From Alteromonas stellipolaris (GTDB lineage: Bacteria; Pseudomonadota; Gammaproteobacteria; Enterobacterales; Alteromonadaceae): a stretch of 64,000 bases of DNA. The notes under the pieces were generated by a model. The model did not search any database and was not told the origin of the DNA. It worked only from the letters and a program-made list of their open reading frames with translations. Location of the stretch: contig NZ_CP013927.1 of the NCBI RefSeq assembly GCF_001562115.1, positions 186,001 to 250,000 of the forward strand. The letters are read 5' to 3'. Both the position numbers and the translations under genes were made by a program. Positions within the stretch are counted from its first letter, which is position 1. Every line of letters starts with the position of its first letter. Positions 54,129-63,276 of the stretch are shown here, piece by piece.

Positions 54129-55210
54129 CTAACTGTTGTTTATCGCGACAATTCTATAGTGAATCAGTATTGCTGTGTTTCGCTAAGTGTTGTCCACCGC
54201 GAAGCCTAAACTTTGATTTAGCAGTTGCATGATAAGATGAAGTGGAGCGTAACCTGTTGTCTTTAAATGATTTAAATTCTTATTAAAGGGGGGGGGACTT
54301 GACGAGTAGTAATACTTCCGCGGGAGGGTTAATTCATTTAGTTCACTTTTTGCGGCTTTAAGTGTCGAGTTGCGCGGAATTTTTATCAAAATTACCGACT
54401 ACAAAATAGTTCGTCTATTGCTCACAAAATAGCCAAAATACACTATCTGGATTTGGTGAGTTTTAAAGTTTGAATTTGGGAATGATTTATGAAGTTGGAA
54501 AAGTGACGATCTACAAGGTGAGATCCCCAAAAAAAATCAGCGGAGAGCGGTACTTGCCTGATTATTATTTAAACATTTTAGACGCTCAACATGACGCATT
54601 TATTAAAAAATGAACATGAAAAATAGGGCCAAATACGGCTTAAGTGACGTTTACCGCGACAAAACGGCCTGTAAGTGACGTTCACCGCGATAAAACTTCC
54701 GTTTTCAATGTATGAATACCCAGTTTTTGAATGAAATTTAAGCCAAATTAGGTGGTCATTCGTTAATTTTCAAAAAGTGCAATGTCATAAAATGACGGAT
54801 ATCCAGAAATGTGAAGTGTCGCGGTAAACATCACTTAATAAGCAGATGTTTCCCCCAAGCACTGCTATACATGTATTTGTACTAAATATACCGATGGTTA
54901 TCGCGTTAAACGTCATTTAACGAATAAAGTGTGTATAGCTGGTGTTCAGACTGTGTACAACTGAAAGGAATATCGCTTTGTACGTCACTTAGTATCGCGG
55001 TAAACATCACTTAGATTCGCGGTAAACGTCAGTTAGAGTCGCGTTGAACTTCACTTAAAGCATCATATATCGCGGCAAACGACAGTTAGCAATAGATTAA
55101 ATTATATAAAACAGTGGCTTATAGATTCTAAAGGTTTTTAAAAGATTAAAATAAAAGAATTAAAGGATATAAAAAGATTTATTAAAGCGATCCAAAAAAA
55201 ACTGATTTCA
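54129..55210. other. Plasmid replication origin (oriV) with about eleven iterons
   Basis: Consensus 20-mer TCGCGGTAAACRTCACTTAR or its reverse complement. Same strand as AAGTGACGTTTACCGCGA: 54129, 54183, 54640, 54671. Opposite strand: 54819, 54901, 54973 (degenerate), 54995, 55017, 55039, 55070. Four copies are spaced by exactly 22 bases (54973 to 55039); others by 31. A run of very AT-rich DNA at 55090-55230 follows, suitable for strand opening. I found no exact DnaA box TTATCCACA. A G9 tract is at 54288-54296. The adjacent gene at 55296 is the presumed initiator. No gene is seen in 54113-55295. Confidence 0.85.
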
Positions 55211-55295
55211 TAAAATTTTAGGTTTGATCTTACGGAAACGTTAGATCTAAACTGACTGCATTCTTAAACTAAATACGCAGATAACTTGAACAAAA

Positions 55296-57017
55296 ATGGC
55301 TAATGGCCCTGTCATCTTCATTCGAAACAATTTGCTTGATGCGAAATACTTCAATCTGGTTGAAGCATTAATCACTGCAAAGCAACTGAAGCCATCATTC
55401 CGGCTGTTTATTGAATCGTTCAACACTTCGATTCTCACAGCGGAATACGCGACAACAGATGGAGTATGCATTCGTTACTTCGATGCATGCGACATGCTCG
55501 TGGGTAAAACCGATCCGGATTACCAAACAAACAGGGAACTAAAGCTTAGTAAAGTTACGCGCTACAACCGTCTTAAAACCTTAATTGAACTTGGTTTTTT
55601 AGAGCCGACTTCAAAGCCAGATGTGGTTGAGCTTTATTCTTCGACGAAGGGGAAACCGATCACTCTGTATCAATTGGTTATGCCTTCAAGCATTGCCAAT
55701 GCTTCACATAATCAATCTGGTGAAATGTCTTATCAACATTCCAGTGAATATAAAGCCCAACGCCGCCAAGAACATTCACACGCCACGAACATGACCTTTG
55801 GTTACATGGCAAAACGATTAGACAAGCTTGGCTCAATGGACATTCTTGCCTCTATTTTCAATGACTGTATACGTGCTACCAATTCTATTGATGTAAAAGT
55901 TATCGAAAAAGAAAAAGTGGTACCGCACCCTGAAACTAAGGTTCAGGGGAAAATATCTATTACCACGTCCACTTCAACTGCAAACGATGCCGCTATCATG
56001 GTTCCCGATGATATGGTGTTGTTGAATTATTTTTATAGTTCTATCAATGAGCATTTAATCTCTAGCATCGAAACCCTCACGTACCCTTTTCAAAACCTAT
56101 TTAGATTCGATGCACGTAGCGTAGTGCTAGATTTCATGCTTGACGATAGTGGCGGAAATAGGGAATGGCTCGATGGTGCGGTTAGGCGCATAGTCACGAC
56201 GAAATTTAACCTTCGAGGTGACTCAAAAGCACTATGGCTGTTTGTAAAATTAGGCATAGTGGATGAGGAAGGAAACCCCTATCAAAACACTGATATCAAC
56301 TTGTTAGTGAAAGCGGGTGAAAAAGACCTAGACAGGAAGCTGGTGGATTTAGCATTCAAAGAACGTAGCGCGGCGCGGTATTTCGATTTAAAGCTCCCTT
56401 GGTTTATAGAAAATCAAATCAATGATGTTCTGAAGGCCAGAACTGAGAATCTGTTACCGAAAAGCTACCAGCCTTTTATCAAAATGTTTACTCGCTCAAA
56501 AGACTTACTTAAAGGGGAAGAAAAAGGACTTATTTGGCTTATCATCGACTTCTTTGCCGCTAAACTACCCAAGCCAGGATTTACCTATGGCCCGACTCCT
56601 ATAGCGTCCTTCTTAACCACCTTCAATGCATCTATCACAACTAAAGAAAGTGCATTGACCGTGATGAAGCATTTATTCTTGGCCATGCATAATCCAAGGC
56701 GTTTGCTTTACTGCTCAGGATGGTTCACCAATAGCCGTAACCAACCGCGCTTTGAAGATTTGTTCACCCTCGTGGATAAAAAATTCTTGCTAAGGTTTGT
56801 TAACGTCACTAAAGGCTACACCAAAAATACACGTTTAAGTCGCTTGGAATATACCATTCATGTAGTGCGTCTTACGGATGATGAAATTAAGCAGTGTTTA
56901 GAACGAAGTGAGTTAATTCAGAAAGATATTCAATATGCTGAAGACAAGGTATTCATTGATTTAGGGGAAGCCATATTTGCCCGAGCGAAAGCCACAGCGA
57001 GACAATACTACCTCTAA
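55296..57017 (+). CDS. Presumed plasmid replication initiator (Rep)
   Basis: 573 residues, larger than most iteron-type initiators. N-terminal part has a winged-helix-like region (RELKLSKVTRYNRLKTLIEL, about 78-97). No nuclease or helicase motif is visible. It lies directly downstream of eleven iterons and an AT-rich region, the classical arrangement for an iteron-binding initiator, but I do not recognise the family, so the call depends on position. Ribosome site is weak. Confidence 0.65.
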   Translation: MANGPVIFIRNNLLDAKYFNLVEALITAKQLKPSFRLFIESFNTSILTAEYATTDGVCIRYFDACDMLVGKTDPDYQTNRELKLSKVTRYNRLKTLIELGFLEPTSKPDVVELYSSTKGKPITLYQLVMPSSIANASHNQSGEMSYQHSSEYKAQRRQEHSHATNMTFGYMAKRLDKLGSMDILASIFNDCIRATNSIDVKVIEKEKVVPHPETKVQGKISITTSTSTANDAAIMVPDDMVLLNYFYSSINEHLISSIETLTYPFQNLFRFDARSVVLDFMLDDSGGNREWLDGAVRRIVTTKFNLRGDSKALWLFVKLGIVDEEGNPYQNTDINLLVKAGEKDLDRKLVDLAFKERSAARYFDLKLPWFIENQINDVLKARTENLLPKSYQPFIKMFTRSKDLLKGEEKGLIWLIIDFFAAKLPKPGFTYGPTPIASFLTTFNASITTKESALTVMKHLFLAMHNPRRLLYCSGWFTNSRNQPRFEDLFTLVDKKFLLRFVNVTKGYTKNTRLSRLEYTIHVVRLTDDEIKQCLERSELIQKDIQYAEDKVFIDLGEAIFARAKATARQYYL

Positions 57018-57088
57018 ACAACCTTTTATTGCACAATCCGTTGCTTTGTTCACGTTGGCCTTAGATTTATACAACGTGAGCGCTCCCT

Positions 57089-58177
57089 ATGAAATTACAC
57101 TCTATCCTTAAGCAGTCTATCGCCTTTGATGATTCTCACACTGTCAGATTGACAGAAATCATCGCCCCCAAGGCTTTTACCCAACTTAATACGCTGTTCA
57201 AGCGCTTGGATGGCAAATGGGATAGTAGTGCAAATGTGTTTCGATTCTCTCGAAATGCAGAGTCGCTGGTGGCGCGTATTCTAAACTTAGGCACTAGAGC
57301 AGTTAATGCCTTTCATTTGTATCCTAGCAATGACCATGTATTTAACTTCATGAAGGAATATACAGCCCTAAGTTACGTGGGGGCGGGGCGTAAAGAACCA
57401 ATTAAGGTTTTAGAGCCTTCGATAGGGTTAGCGGATCTTGCGTTAAGGTTAAGAAAGTTTGCTGACGATGAAGGCCGACAGTTCGATATTAAAGGTTATG
57501 ACATTGACCCTCTTAATGTGATGCTTTGTGAAGAAAATGGCTTTGATGTGGATTGCACTGACTTTTTAGATGTTCAGCCAGAACCTATCTACGACCTAGT
57601 AATAATGAATCCACCTTTTGATAAACCCCTTTTCATTGAGCACATTCGCCATGCACATAAATTTCTAACACCCACCGGAGAGTTAATTTCGGTTATTCCA
57701 GTTAATGAGAAACGGATCACCGACAGCGACTGGCTTTATGAGCGTATACGGCATTGTTGCCCAGAACAGCTAGAGGAGGGGAATTACCTTGCGAAAGACA
57801 CATTCAAACACGTATTCATTGATACCACGGTAATAACCATGCACGCTGAGCCGCTTTATCAGCGCTCACTAAAATCCCCTCGCACGCATAGTAGTCAAAT
57901 AGACCTATTTAATCTGTGTGTTGATAACGATGAACAGTGGCTGAGTGAAATGTCTGCCATAGCAAATCAACACGACAGCGAGGCTCAACAAAAGGTTATA
58001 TTCGAAAATTGTGTTACCGATATGCTTACCAAGCATATCGGCTTGCACCCCCACTATCGTCAGGAGTTCGTGACCGAATTAACGACTTTATATGGGACGA
58101 AATCTAAGCCTTTACCTGCTTTCAGTATTCGTTCTTTACTCTTACCAGATGAATTCCCAGTGATGCAGGCACTTTAA
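57089..58177 (+). CDS. Class I N6-adenine DNA methyltransferase
   Basis: 362 residues. SAM-binding motif I VLEPSIGLADLA at 107-118 and catalytic motif IV DLVIMNPPF (NPPF at 174-177). A small domain of about 95 residues precedes motif I, and there is a C-terminal helical part. No restriction endonuclease gene is adjacent, so it may protect plasmid DNA or regulate replication. Follows the Rep gene by 71 bases on the same strand. Confidence 0.75.
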   Translation: MKLHSILKQSIAFDDSHTVRLTEIIAPKAFTQLNTLFKRLDGKWDSSANVFRFSRNAESLVARILNLGTRAVNAFHLYPSNDHVFNFMKEYTALSYVGAGRKEPIKVLEPSIGLADLALRLRKFADDEGRQFDIKGYDIDPLNVMLCEENGFDVDCTDFLDVQPEPIYDLVIMNPPFDKPLFIEHIRHAHKFLTPTGELISVIPVNEKRITDSDWLYERIRHCCPEQLEEGNYLAKDTFKHVFIDTTVITMHAEPLYQRSLKSPRTHSSQIDLFNLCVDNDEQWLSEMSAIANQHDSEAQQKVIFENCVTDMLTKHIGLHPHYRQEFVTELTTLYGTKSKPLPAFSIRSLLLPDEFPVMQAL

Positions 58178-58292
58178 CGTGCTAATGCAGGTGGGTGACA
58201 ACAGAATGTCACGAAATCCGGAAAGTCGTTGATTGGAAAAAGGTGATCACGCATGTTCATCAACTTGGTAAATCATAAGGAAACCGAGAACG

Positions 58293-58628
58293 ATGAATCA
58301 CGAAAAACACTTTACTTCATTAGCTGAAAGAATTTTTAACTGGCTTAAGATAAGTTCGATTGAAGATGCAGCCACCTACAAAAACGACTTGACTAAGCTA
58401 GGCAAAATGGCCGGCTACTTATCTTACTTCCTCATTGCTATTGGCGTCTTGGCGATTGTTAGTAATGTTGGGTTTGTGGGATTGATAATTACCCTTCTAG
58501 GTATCTATGTGTATTTTTTCAATACGAAAGCGTTTCCGGTACTGAGCTCGTTAGTAAAGAAAAAAATGGACGATTACGAACAGCAACAAAATGAAGCTGT
58601 AGAGCCAGCACCAGAGGCCAGTGCATAA
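58293..58628 (+). CDS. Small membrane protein (two spans)
   Basis: 111 residues. Two hydrophobic segments at about 45-85 (LSYFLIAIGVLAIVSNVGFV and GLIITLLGIYVYFF) flanked by charged ends; C-terminal tail rich in Glu, Gln and Ala. The ATG follows an AAGGAAACCGAGAACG site. No family recognised. Confidence 0.5.
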   Translation: MNHEKHFTSLAERIFNWLKISSIEDAATYKNDLTKLGKMAGYLSYFLIAIGVLAIVSNVGFVGLIITLLGIYVYFFNTKAFPVLSSLVKKKMDDYEQQQNEAVEPAPEASA

Positions 58629-58706
58629 CGCCGTTTTTTTGCACAAGTGCTGCAAGGTGAGACAGTCGTAGTCAGAAGATAAATTCAAAACTCAGGAGTA
58701 ATTATT

Positions 58707-59102
58707 ATGAAAGCGTTATTTGATATTGGTTACAACAATGCAGCAGAGAAAATGCGTAGACACGACTTAAATGCAGTGGCTACATCTGAGCAGGCTATCA
58801 AAACTTGCAGTGAGCTAGATAAGTTTGATGCTTTTGTTCATGGGTTTTGGATGCGCCCAGGGGTATTAATCGGAATGGGGATTATCCTAAGCGTTTTAAC
58901 GATGGGCTTACTGGCTGCATTACTAGTGCCGTTACTGTTTACGCCATTACTTTCTGCTTACCTTAAAGGGGTGGCTAAAGGCAGTCGTGATGTACTCTTA
59001 GAGCGCCTTTACAAAAAAGGGCTATCTGTCCCTAAAGAGTATGAATACGCACTCAATACACCGCAAAGAATCAAATTAATGTTAGACGCGGAAACCGCAT
59101 AA
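58707..59102 (+). CDS. Small membrane protein (hairpin)
   Basis: 131 residues with one long hydrophobic region at about 48-95 (VLIGMGIILSVLTMGLLAAL, LVPLLFTPLL) probably forming a two-span hairpin. Good GGAG site (CAGGAGTAATT). Adjacent to another small membrane protein; function unknown. Confidence 0.5.
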   Translation: MKALFDIGYNNAAEKMRRHDLNAVATSEQAIKTCSELDKFDAFVHGFWMRPGVLIGMGIILSVLTMGLLAALLVPLLFTPLLSAYLKGVAKGSRDVLLERLYKKGLSVPKEYEYALNTPQRIKLMLDAETA

Positions 59103-59130
59103 CATTTAGTAAAGTTTCCCCGAATAACAT

Positions 59131-59160
59131 AAGCTCAGATAATCATCTGAGCTTTTTTTT
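59131..59160 (+). terminator. Terminator after small membrane protein genes
   Basis: AGCTCAGAT-AATC-ATCTGAGCT followed by eight T, a perfect nine-base-pair stem. Confidence 0.9.
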
Positions 59161-59215
59161 GCGTCAAATCCTCATGCCTGCACTCTTTGTTTAGACCTAT
59201 CATTTGGAGTTAAAC

Positions 59216-59734
59216 ATGATCACATATGAGTACATTGAACAGGAATATAACAAAGCCCTAGAACATGCCTATGGCCTAATCCCAGCGCGTAACTGGAGCA
59301 GCTTACCTACGTCACTGGTACTTACCGATAGCCCTAGAAGGCTTGGCATAGCCGACGAAAGGACAGGTGAGGTATCCATTAACGCCCGTTATAAGAACAC
59401 CACTGCCTACACTAGCTTACGCAATACCATCTTTCACGAATTAGCCCATTTCTGTGTTGGCACTCATAACAATCATAATAAAGTGTTTAAGAGTGTGCTA
59501 TCACGCTTTACAGCGCATTTCGAGGTAGACAGCAGCGAACTTCAACAGCTTATCAAACAGGTTGATTTCAAGTGGTTTGTGGTTGCCCATCTTGAAAATG
59601 GCCAAATTCATGAAATAGGGGGTGTTCACCGTAAAACCAAAATCTACGCCGAATACCCACACTACAGACCAAATGCAATACACACTATTAAAGGCGTTAA
59701 AGTATTACGCTACGAATACCGCCAAAATCGATAA
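59216..59734 (+). CDS. SprT-like zinc metalloprotease
   Basis: 172 residues from the ATG at 59216, with GGAG eight bases upstream; a TTG start four codons earlier is possible. HExxH motif HELAH at 74-78, with the third ligand in THNNHNKVFK. N-terminal RRLGIADERTGEVSINARYK fits the SprT beta-sheet. C-terminal zinc-binding Cys of SprT are not seen. SprT-like domains are found in SPRTN-type proteases. Followed immediately by a terminator. Confidence 0.7.
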   Translation: MITYEYIEQEYNKALEHAYGLIPARNWSSLPTSLVLTDSPRRLGIADERTGEVSINARYKNTTAYTSLRNTIFHELAHFCVGTHNNHNKVFKSVLSRFTAHFEVDSSELQQLIKQVDFKWFVVAHLENGQIHEIGGVHRKTKIYAEYPHYRPNAIHTIKGVKVLRYEYRQNR

Positions 59735-59737
59735 CTT

Positions 59738-59755
59738 GCCCCTCACGGGGCTTTT
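59738..59755 (+). terminator. Short terminator after the SprT-like gene
   Basis: GCCCC-TCAC-GGGGC followed by TTTT, five-base-pair stem, 3 bases after the stop codon. Confidence 0.75.
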
Positions 59756-59853
59756 AGCCTTACTCGCTATCGCTATAACGGCTTATCGGATCAATGGACT
59801 CAAAGCGGCCTCACTTTTTCGTCGAAAAAAGCGAAACCTACCTTGATAGCGCA

Positions 59854-62202
59854 CTACGCCACGAGGCGTTGTGCGCGTAGTGCTAACTTCTCTTCCAATG
59901 TCATCTTACCTACTTCACGTGTTACCGCGCTCGTTGTTAGCTTATTTAGCGCCTCTGCATAGCCCTTGAGTTGGCTCAATACCGTTCTTAACTCCAAGTT
60001 GATGGTTTGTAGCTGCTGGTGTCGAACGCTAGGCTTCGGGTTCCAGAAGTCGTACATGGGTGTTTCTATCTCTAGTCCAGTCGCCTTGATGAAAACGAGG
60101 TAGTCTTCCTTTGTGATTTTGTCGTTTTGTGAAAGTAGGTTCTCCAGCAACGTGGCCGTGTTCTGCCATGTCTGGATTTGCCCGTTAACGACTCCTACAA
60201 GACCCGTAAGCTTATCTTGAACGAGATTGGCAGCTTGGGTAAGCAAGCTAGGATTATCCCTTACCGTGGTCAACATAGAGCGCGTCAGCAATCGCTTAAG
60301 TAAATCTTTGGTGGTCGTAACACCTTCAAGGTTCAGTGACAGAGCAAAGCGAGAAGTGTCAGCTTGCTGCTTGCTACCCACATCCGCAGTGTGAAAGCGT
60401 ACTTTCAGTGCATCACTAAAACGGGCACCAAGTGAGGTAGTAACCTGCTTACTCAGCGCGTCACTAAATAGGCCAAGGTTGTTTTCCAGCGCTTTGAGTG
60501 ACGTTAGGTTAACCCGACTGTTACTCGCTTTTCTCACGGTACGCTTGGTATTGCGGTGCTTGCGTATAACTGAAAGTACCGCAATCTTATCCTGACGATG
60601 TTGTGCCATCGTGATGGCTTTAGGGTGCTCTGCTACGGCTGCTAAATGTTGGCTTTGAAACTCGAACAAACCCATATCATTGAAGATGTGGGTACGATGT
60701 AACACCGCACGTAGTTGACCCCAGTAGCGCTTAGAAATACTGACTATTCCTTGCTGTAGCAACCATTCGGCTACATGCGTACCGCCATATGAATTTACAG
60801 TGCCACCACGCTTTAACTGAATCGTTACCCAATCATCATGCATCGTTCTAGCTGCCTTATCTGCGCCTACAGCCTTAGCCATAGACAAGTGTTTTTCTAC
60901 AATTTCAATGTTCTCCAATACCGATTCACTGTCAAATAAGAGGCGGTCGGTAGTGGTGATATGCTTCTCTGTAAAAGTCTGAAAATCAGTATCAAAGAAA
61001 CTGATAGCCTCTTCCCTTGCTAGGGTAGGCTTATCGTCTAAACGAAAGGTAGGGAACGCCAAGCGTGTATTACCTTTGAGGTACTTACCGCCGATCATTT
61101 TAGTTACGCGTCGAGTAAAGCGGTTTGGCACTACGACTGCACGTTCTGACTCGCTGAAACCAGCCGCAAGCGAAACAGGACGTAGGTGCTTCACGTTCAA
61201 TGTCTCAGTGAACACACCGTTAAGTTGTTTCGCCAACTCTTGCGCTGATAAGTCTGTGTCCTGCACGGCTAAATCCGCGTTGTTTTGTAGTGTCTCCAAG
61301 ATACTGTCGTGCAGTAATCCAGTACTGTGAGTAGTAAGGCTTTTTCCTTGCAGCTTCATGCCCCCAATTTTATGGCTGATAGTTAGCCCACCATGCTCAG
61401 TCACTTTGGCTTCTTGTATATAGGTCACAGAGAGCGGTGCTAGGTACTTTGCGCGGGTGGTAACGCTGCAATTGCTGTCGGCATCAAACAAGTCGCTGAT
61501 GTCGTTTGGGCGGCTCCAGTAACTTAGCAACGGTTGATGAGATAGTGCGTGTTGCTGGGCATCTTCATGCTTGAAGATAGGCATCATAACGGCTTCTGGG
61601 AGATTGGTATCCATGGAAATAGTACCGCCTTGTGCTTCATACTCGCTGTTGAGCAAAGGGTAGGGCATACGGCTTTTTCCTGCTAGGGTATCTTGCCATA
61701 TCGCCAAAGGGCGGAAAGGCGCAGCGCCGATTCCATCAATGCTCCAACGAAATGATAGTAGCCATGCATGCTTCTCAGAAAACAGGGTATTTAGGCACGT
61801 TGGATCTTGCGCACACTCCTTATACATCTCTAAGTAGGCTGCTTTGGTCTTTGGGGCGATGTTCACATCATTGAAGATGTCAGCATAGCCCACATGCTCC
61901 ATTTCGCGTCCTTGTTCGACTAAATCTGCAAACTCTTTGGCCTTATGAATCGCATCAACACTAAGTTGTGAAGCGAAGCGAACGGCCCCTTCAAGGTACT
62001 GAGGGCGAAGGGTGTTGGGTTGCAATGCGACACGATGGAAGCCGATAGGATCGTGAGAACGCGCATGAAAGGCCCGAGCATCTACATCGCAACTCAAGCG
62101 GAACAACCAGTCTCTAACACGTAATACGTCTTCCACACCAAGGACTTTCCAGCGCGGATAGGCGGTAAGGGCTGTAGATGACTTATCGGTCTTTGCGACC
62201 AT
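59854..62202 (-). CDS. Large protein of unknown function
   Basis: 782 residues from the in-frame ATG at 62202 (a TTG at 62256 would add 18 residues). No signal peptide, membrane span or nucleotide-binding motif seen. Contains several coiled-coil-like helical stretches in the C-terminal third (about 590-780). GC content is clearly higher than that of its neighbours, suggesting separate ancestry. It faces the SprT-like gene; about 155 bases separate its start from the XRE gene. Could be a plasmid conjugation or maintenance protein; I cannot assign it. Confidence 0.5.
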   Translation of the reverse strand: MVAKTDKSSTALTAYPRWKVLGVEDVLRVRDWLFRLSCDVDARAFHARSHDPIGFHRVALQPNTLRPQYLEGAVRFASQLSVDAIHKAKEFADLVEQGREMEHVGYADIFNDVNIAPKTKAAYLEMYKECAQDPTCLNTLFSEKHAWLLSFRWSIDGIGAAPFRPLAIWQDTLAGKSRMPYPLLNSEYEAQGGTISMDTNLPEAVMMPIFKHEDAQQHALSHQPLLSYWSRPNDISDLFDADSNCSVTTRAKYLAPLSVTYIQEAKVTEHGGLTISHKIGGMKLQGKSLTTHSTGLLHDSILETLQNNADLAVQDTDLSAQELAKQLNGVFTETLNVKHLRPVSLAAGFSESERAVVVPNRFTRRVTKMIGGKYLKGNTRLAFPTFRLDDKPTLAREEAISFFDTDFQTFTEKHITTTDRLLFDSESVLENIEIVEKHLSMAKAVGADKAARTMHDDWVTIQLKRGGTVNSYGGTHVAEWLLQQGIVSISKRYWGQLRAVLHRTHIFNDMGLFEFQSQHLAAVAEHPKAITMAQHRQDKIAVLSVIRKHRNTKRTVRKASNSRVNLTSLKALENNLGLFSDALSKQVTTSLGARFSDALKVRFHTADVGSKQQADTSRFALSLNLEGVTTTKDLLKRLLTRSMLTTVRDNPSLLTQAANLVQDKLTGLVGVVNGQIQTWQNTATLLENLLSQNDKITKEDYLVFIKATGLEIETPMYDFWNPKPSVRHQQLQTINLELRTVLSQLKGYAEALNKLTTSAVTREVGKMTLEEKLALRAQRLVA

Positions 62203-62412
62203 CGTACAACAAATATAGCCGTAATAAATATAATTTAGAATTTCATTCAAAACCAAGTATAGATTGAATTTTTTACTTTTCTAAAAACTCTTAGTTTTGT
62301 GACTTTCGTCAGCGTTTTAGTAGTGAAAATCAAAGATTAGTTCTAAATTTTTTAGGACTTCTTATTGCCATCCAACGCCTAACATCGCAACTACTCGAGC
62401 ATTGAGTTATGT

Positions 62413-62673
62413 TCAAGTTTTGTTCTTTGTGCCGCTTAAAGACTTTTGAAGTAATGATAGCCCCTCGTGTGGGTCGGCTTCTAAAATACTACAAAGCTCG
62501 ATAAACTCGACTAATTCAACCTTCCTCCTAGACTGTTCAATTTTTCCCAGTACTGAATGATGTCTACCCCATAAAGCAGAGACATCACGCAATGATAATC
62601 CTTGGGCTTCCCTATTCATCTTTAACCACTTTCTTAAAGCGTCATAGTGAGCTGTATAAACTGATGTTTTCAT
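62413..62673 (-). CDS. XRE-family helix-turn-helix regulator
   Basis: 86 residues. HTH region LSLRDVSALWGRHHSVLGKI (about 27-46), the second helix followed by EQSRRKVELVEFIEL, is the standard Cro/CI pattern. Start codon sits beside a palindrome, so it probably controls itself and the divergent gene. Confidence 0.75.
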   Translation of the reverse strand: MKTSVYTAHYDALRKWLKMNREAQGLSLRDVSALWGRHHSVLGKIEQSRRKVELVEFIELCSILEADPHEGLSLLQKSLSGTKNKT

Positions 62674-62693
62674 TGTCTCGATGTTAGAGACAA
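62673..62693. promoter_or_regulatory. Operator TTGTCTC-N7-GAGACAA
   Basis: Perfect seven-base inverted repeat at the start codon of the XRE gene. A further half-site GAGAC lies at about 62714. Binding by the XRE protein is inferred. Confidence 0.6.
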
Positions 62694-62740
62694 AGTACCA
62701 TGTCGCGAAAAACGAGACGGTTGTTAAAAAAATATCTGAT

Positions 62741-63061
62741 ATGCCTAAAAAATATGACCACTTTGAATTGCTTCAATTTCTCGAAGAGTTGAAGCTTCCA
62801 ACATTTACAGTAACTGAAATCACAAATCAGCTAATGCTTAGAAAGCATCTCAAGTTTGAACACAAGAAAAACGCTCGACAATTTGTTTACCGTCGACTTA
62901 AAGATCTATGTGTTACTGGTGAAATCAAAAGAATGTCTTCACCGAAAGATAAAGCCATTACTTACTCTCTAAATGAATCAACTCAACTAGCCAAAACAAC
63001 TGATGTACATTCTTCATTATCGGTGAAAAAAACGTCAGCAGATCACTTGAGAATGCATTAA
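62741..63061 (+). CDS. Probable winged-helix protein, possibly fused by frameshift to the next reading frame
   Basis: 106 residues from the ATG at 62741; an ATG at 62681 lies inside the operator region and would leave no room for the divergent promoter. Helix-turn-helix/winged-helix-like residues FTVTEITNQLMLRKH, then FVYRRLKDLCVTGEIKRM. Near its 3' end is a run of seven A (GTGAAAAAAAC); a minus-one shift there would join the frame to the next one and give a longer protein with a helical C-terminus. Confidence 0.5.
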   Translation: MPKKYDHFELLQFLEELKLPTFTVTEITNQLMLRKHLKFEHKKNARQFVYRRLKDLCVTGEIKRMSSPKDKAITYSLNESTQLAKTTDVHSSLSVKKTSADHLRMH

Positions 63062-63090
63062 TAGACAAAATCAAAGAATGTAAATCAGAC

Positions 63091-63276
63091 ATGCTTAACT
63101 GCATTGGAGAGGCTGAAGCAATGAAAGAGTGGGCTAAAATTGCGATTGATTTACCTGACGAAATGCGGAATCGATACCGTCTAGCAAGAGAAAAGTCTGC
63201 TATTTTGCTTGGAAAGCTGAGTACATTCGAGTCGTTGCTTGAACATTATCAAGGGGAAACGCACCGTGCAACTTAG
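63091..63276 (+). CDS. Helical protein, likely C-terminal continuation of the previous gene
   Basis: 61 residues from the ATG at 63091. The same frame stays open back to about 63005 without a start codon, through NALIDKIKECKSD, which reads as protein-like sequence and continues from the previous gene after the A7 run. Overlaps the helicase start by 11 bases. A separate start at 63091 cannot be excluded. Confidence 0.45.
   Translation: MLNCIGEAEAMKEWAKIAIDLPDEMRNRYRLAREKSAILLGKLSTFESLLEHYQGETHRAT

Noticed and set aside
54129..55089. CRISPR array
   Set aside because: Repeats are 20 bases in two orientations with uneven spacing (22, 31, 54 and more) and no spacer-like unique units; they are iterons.
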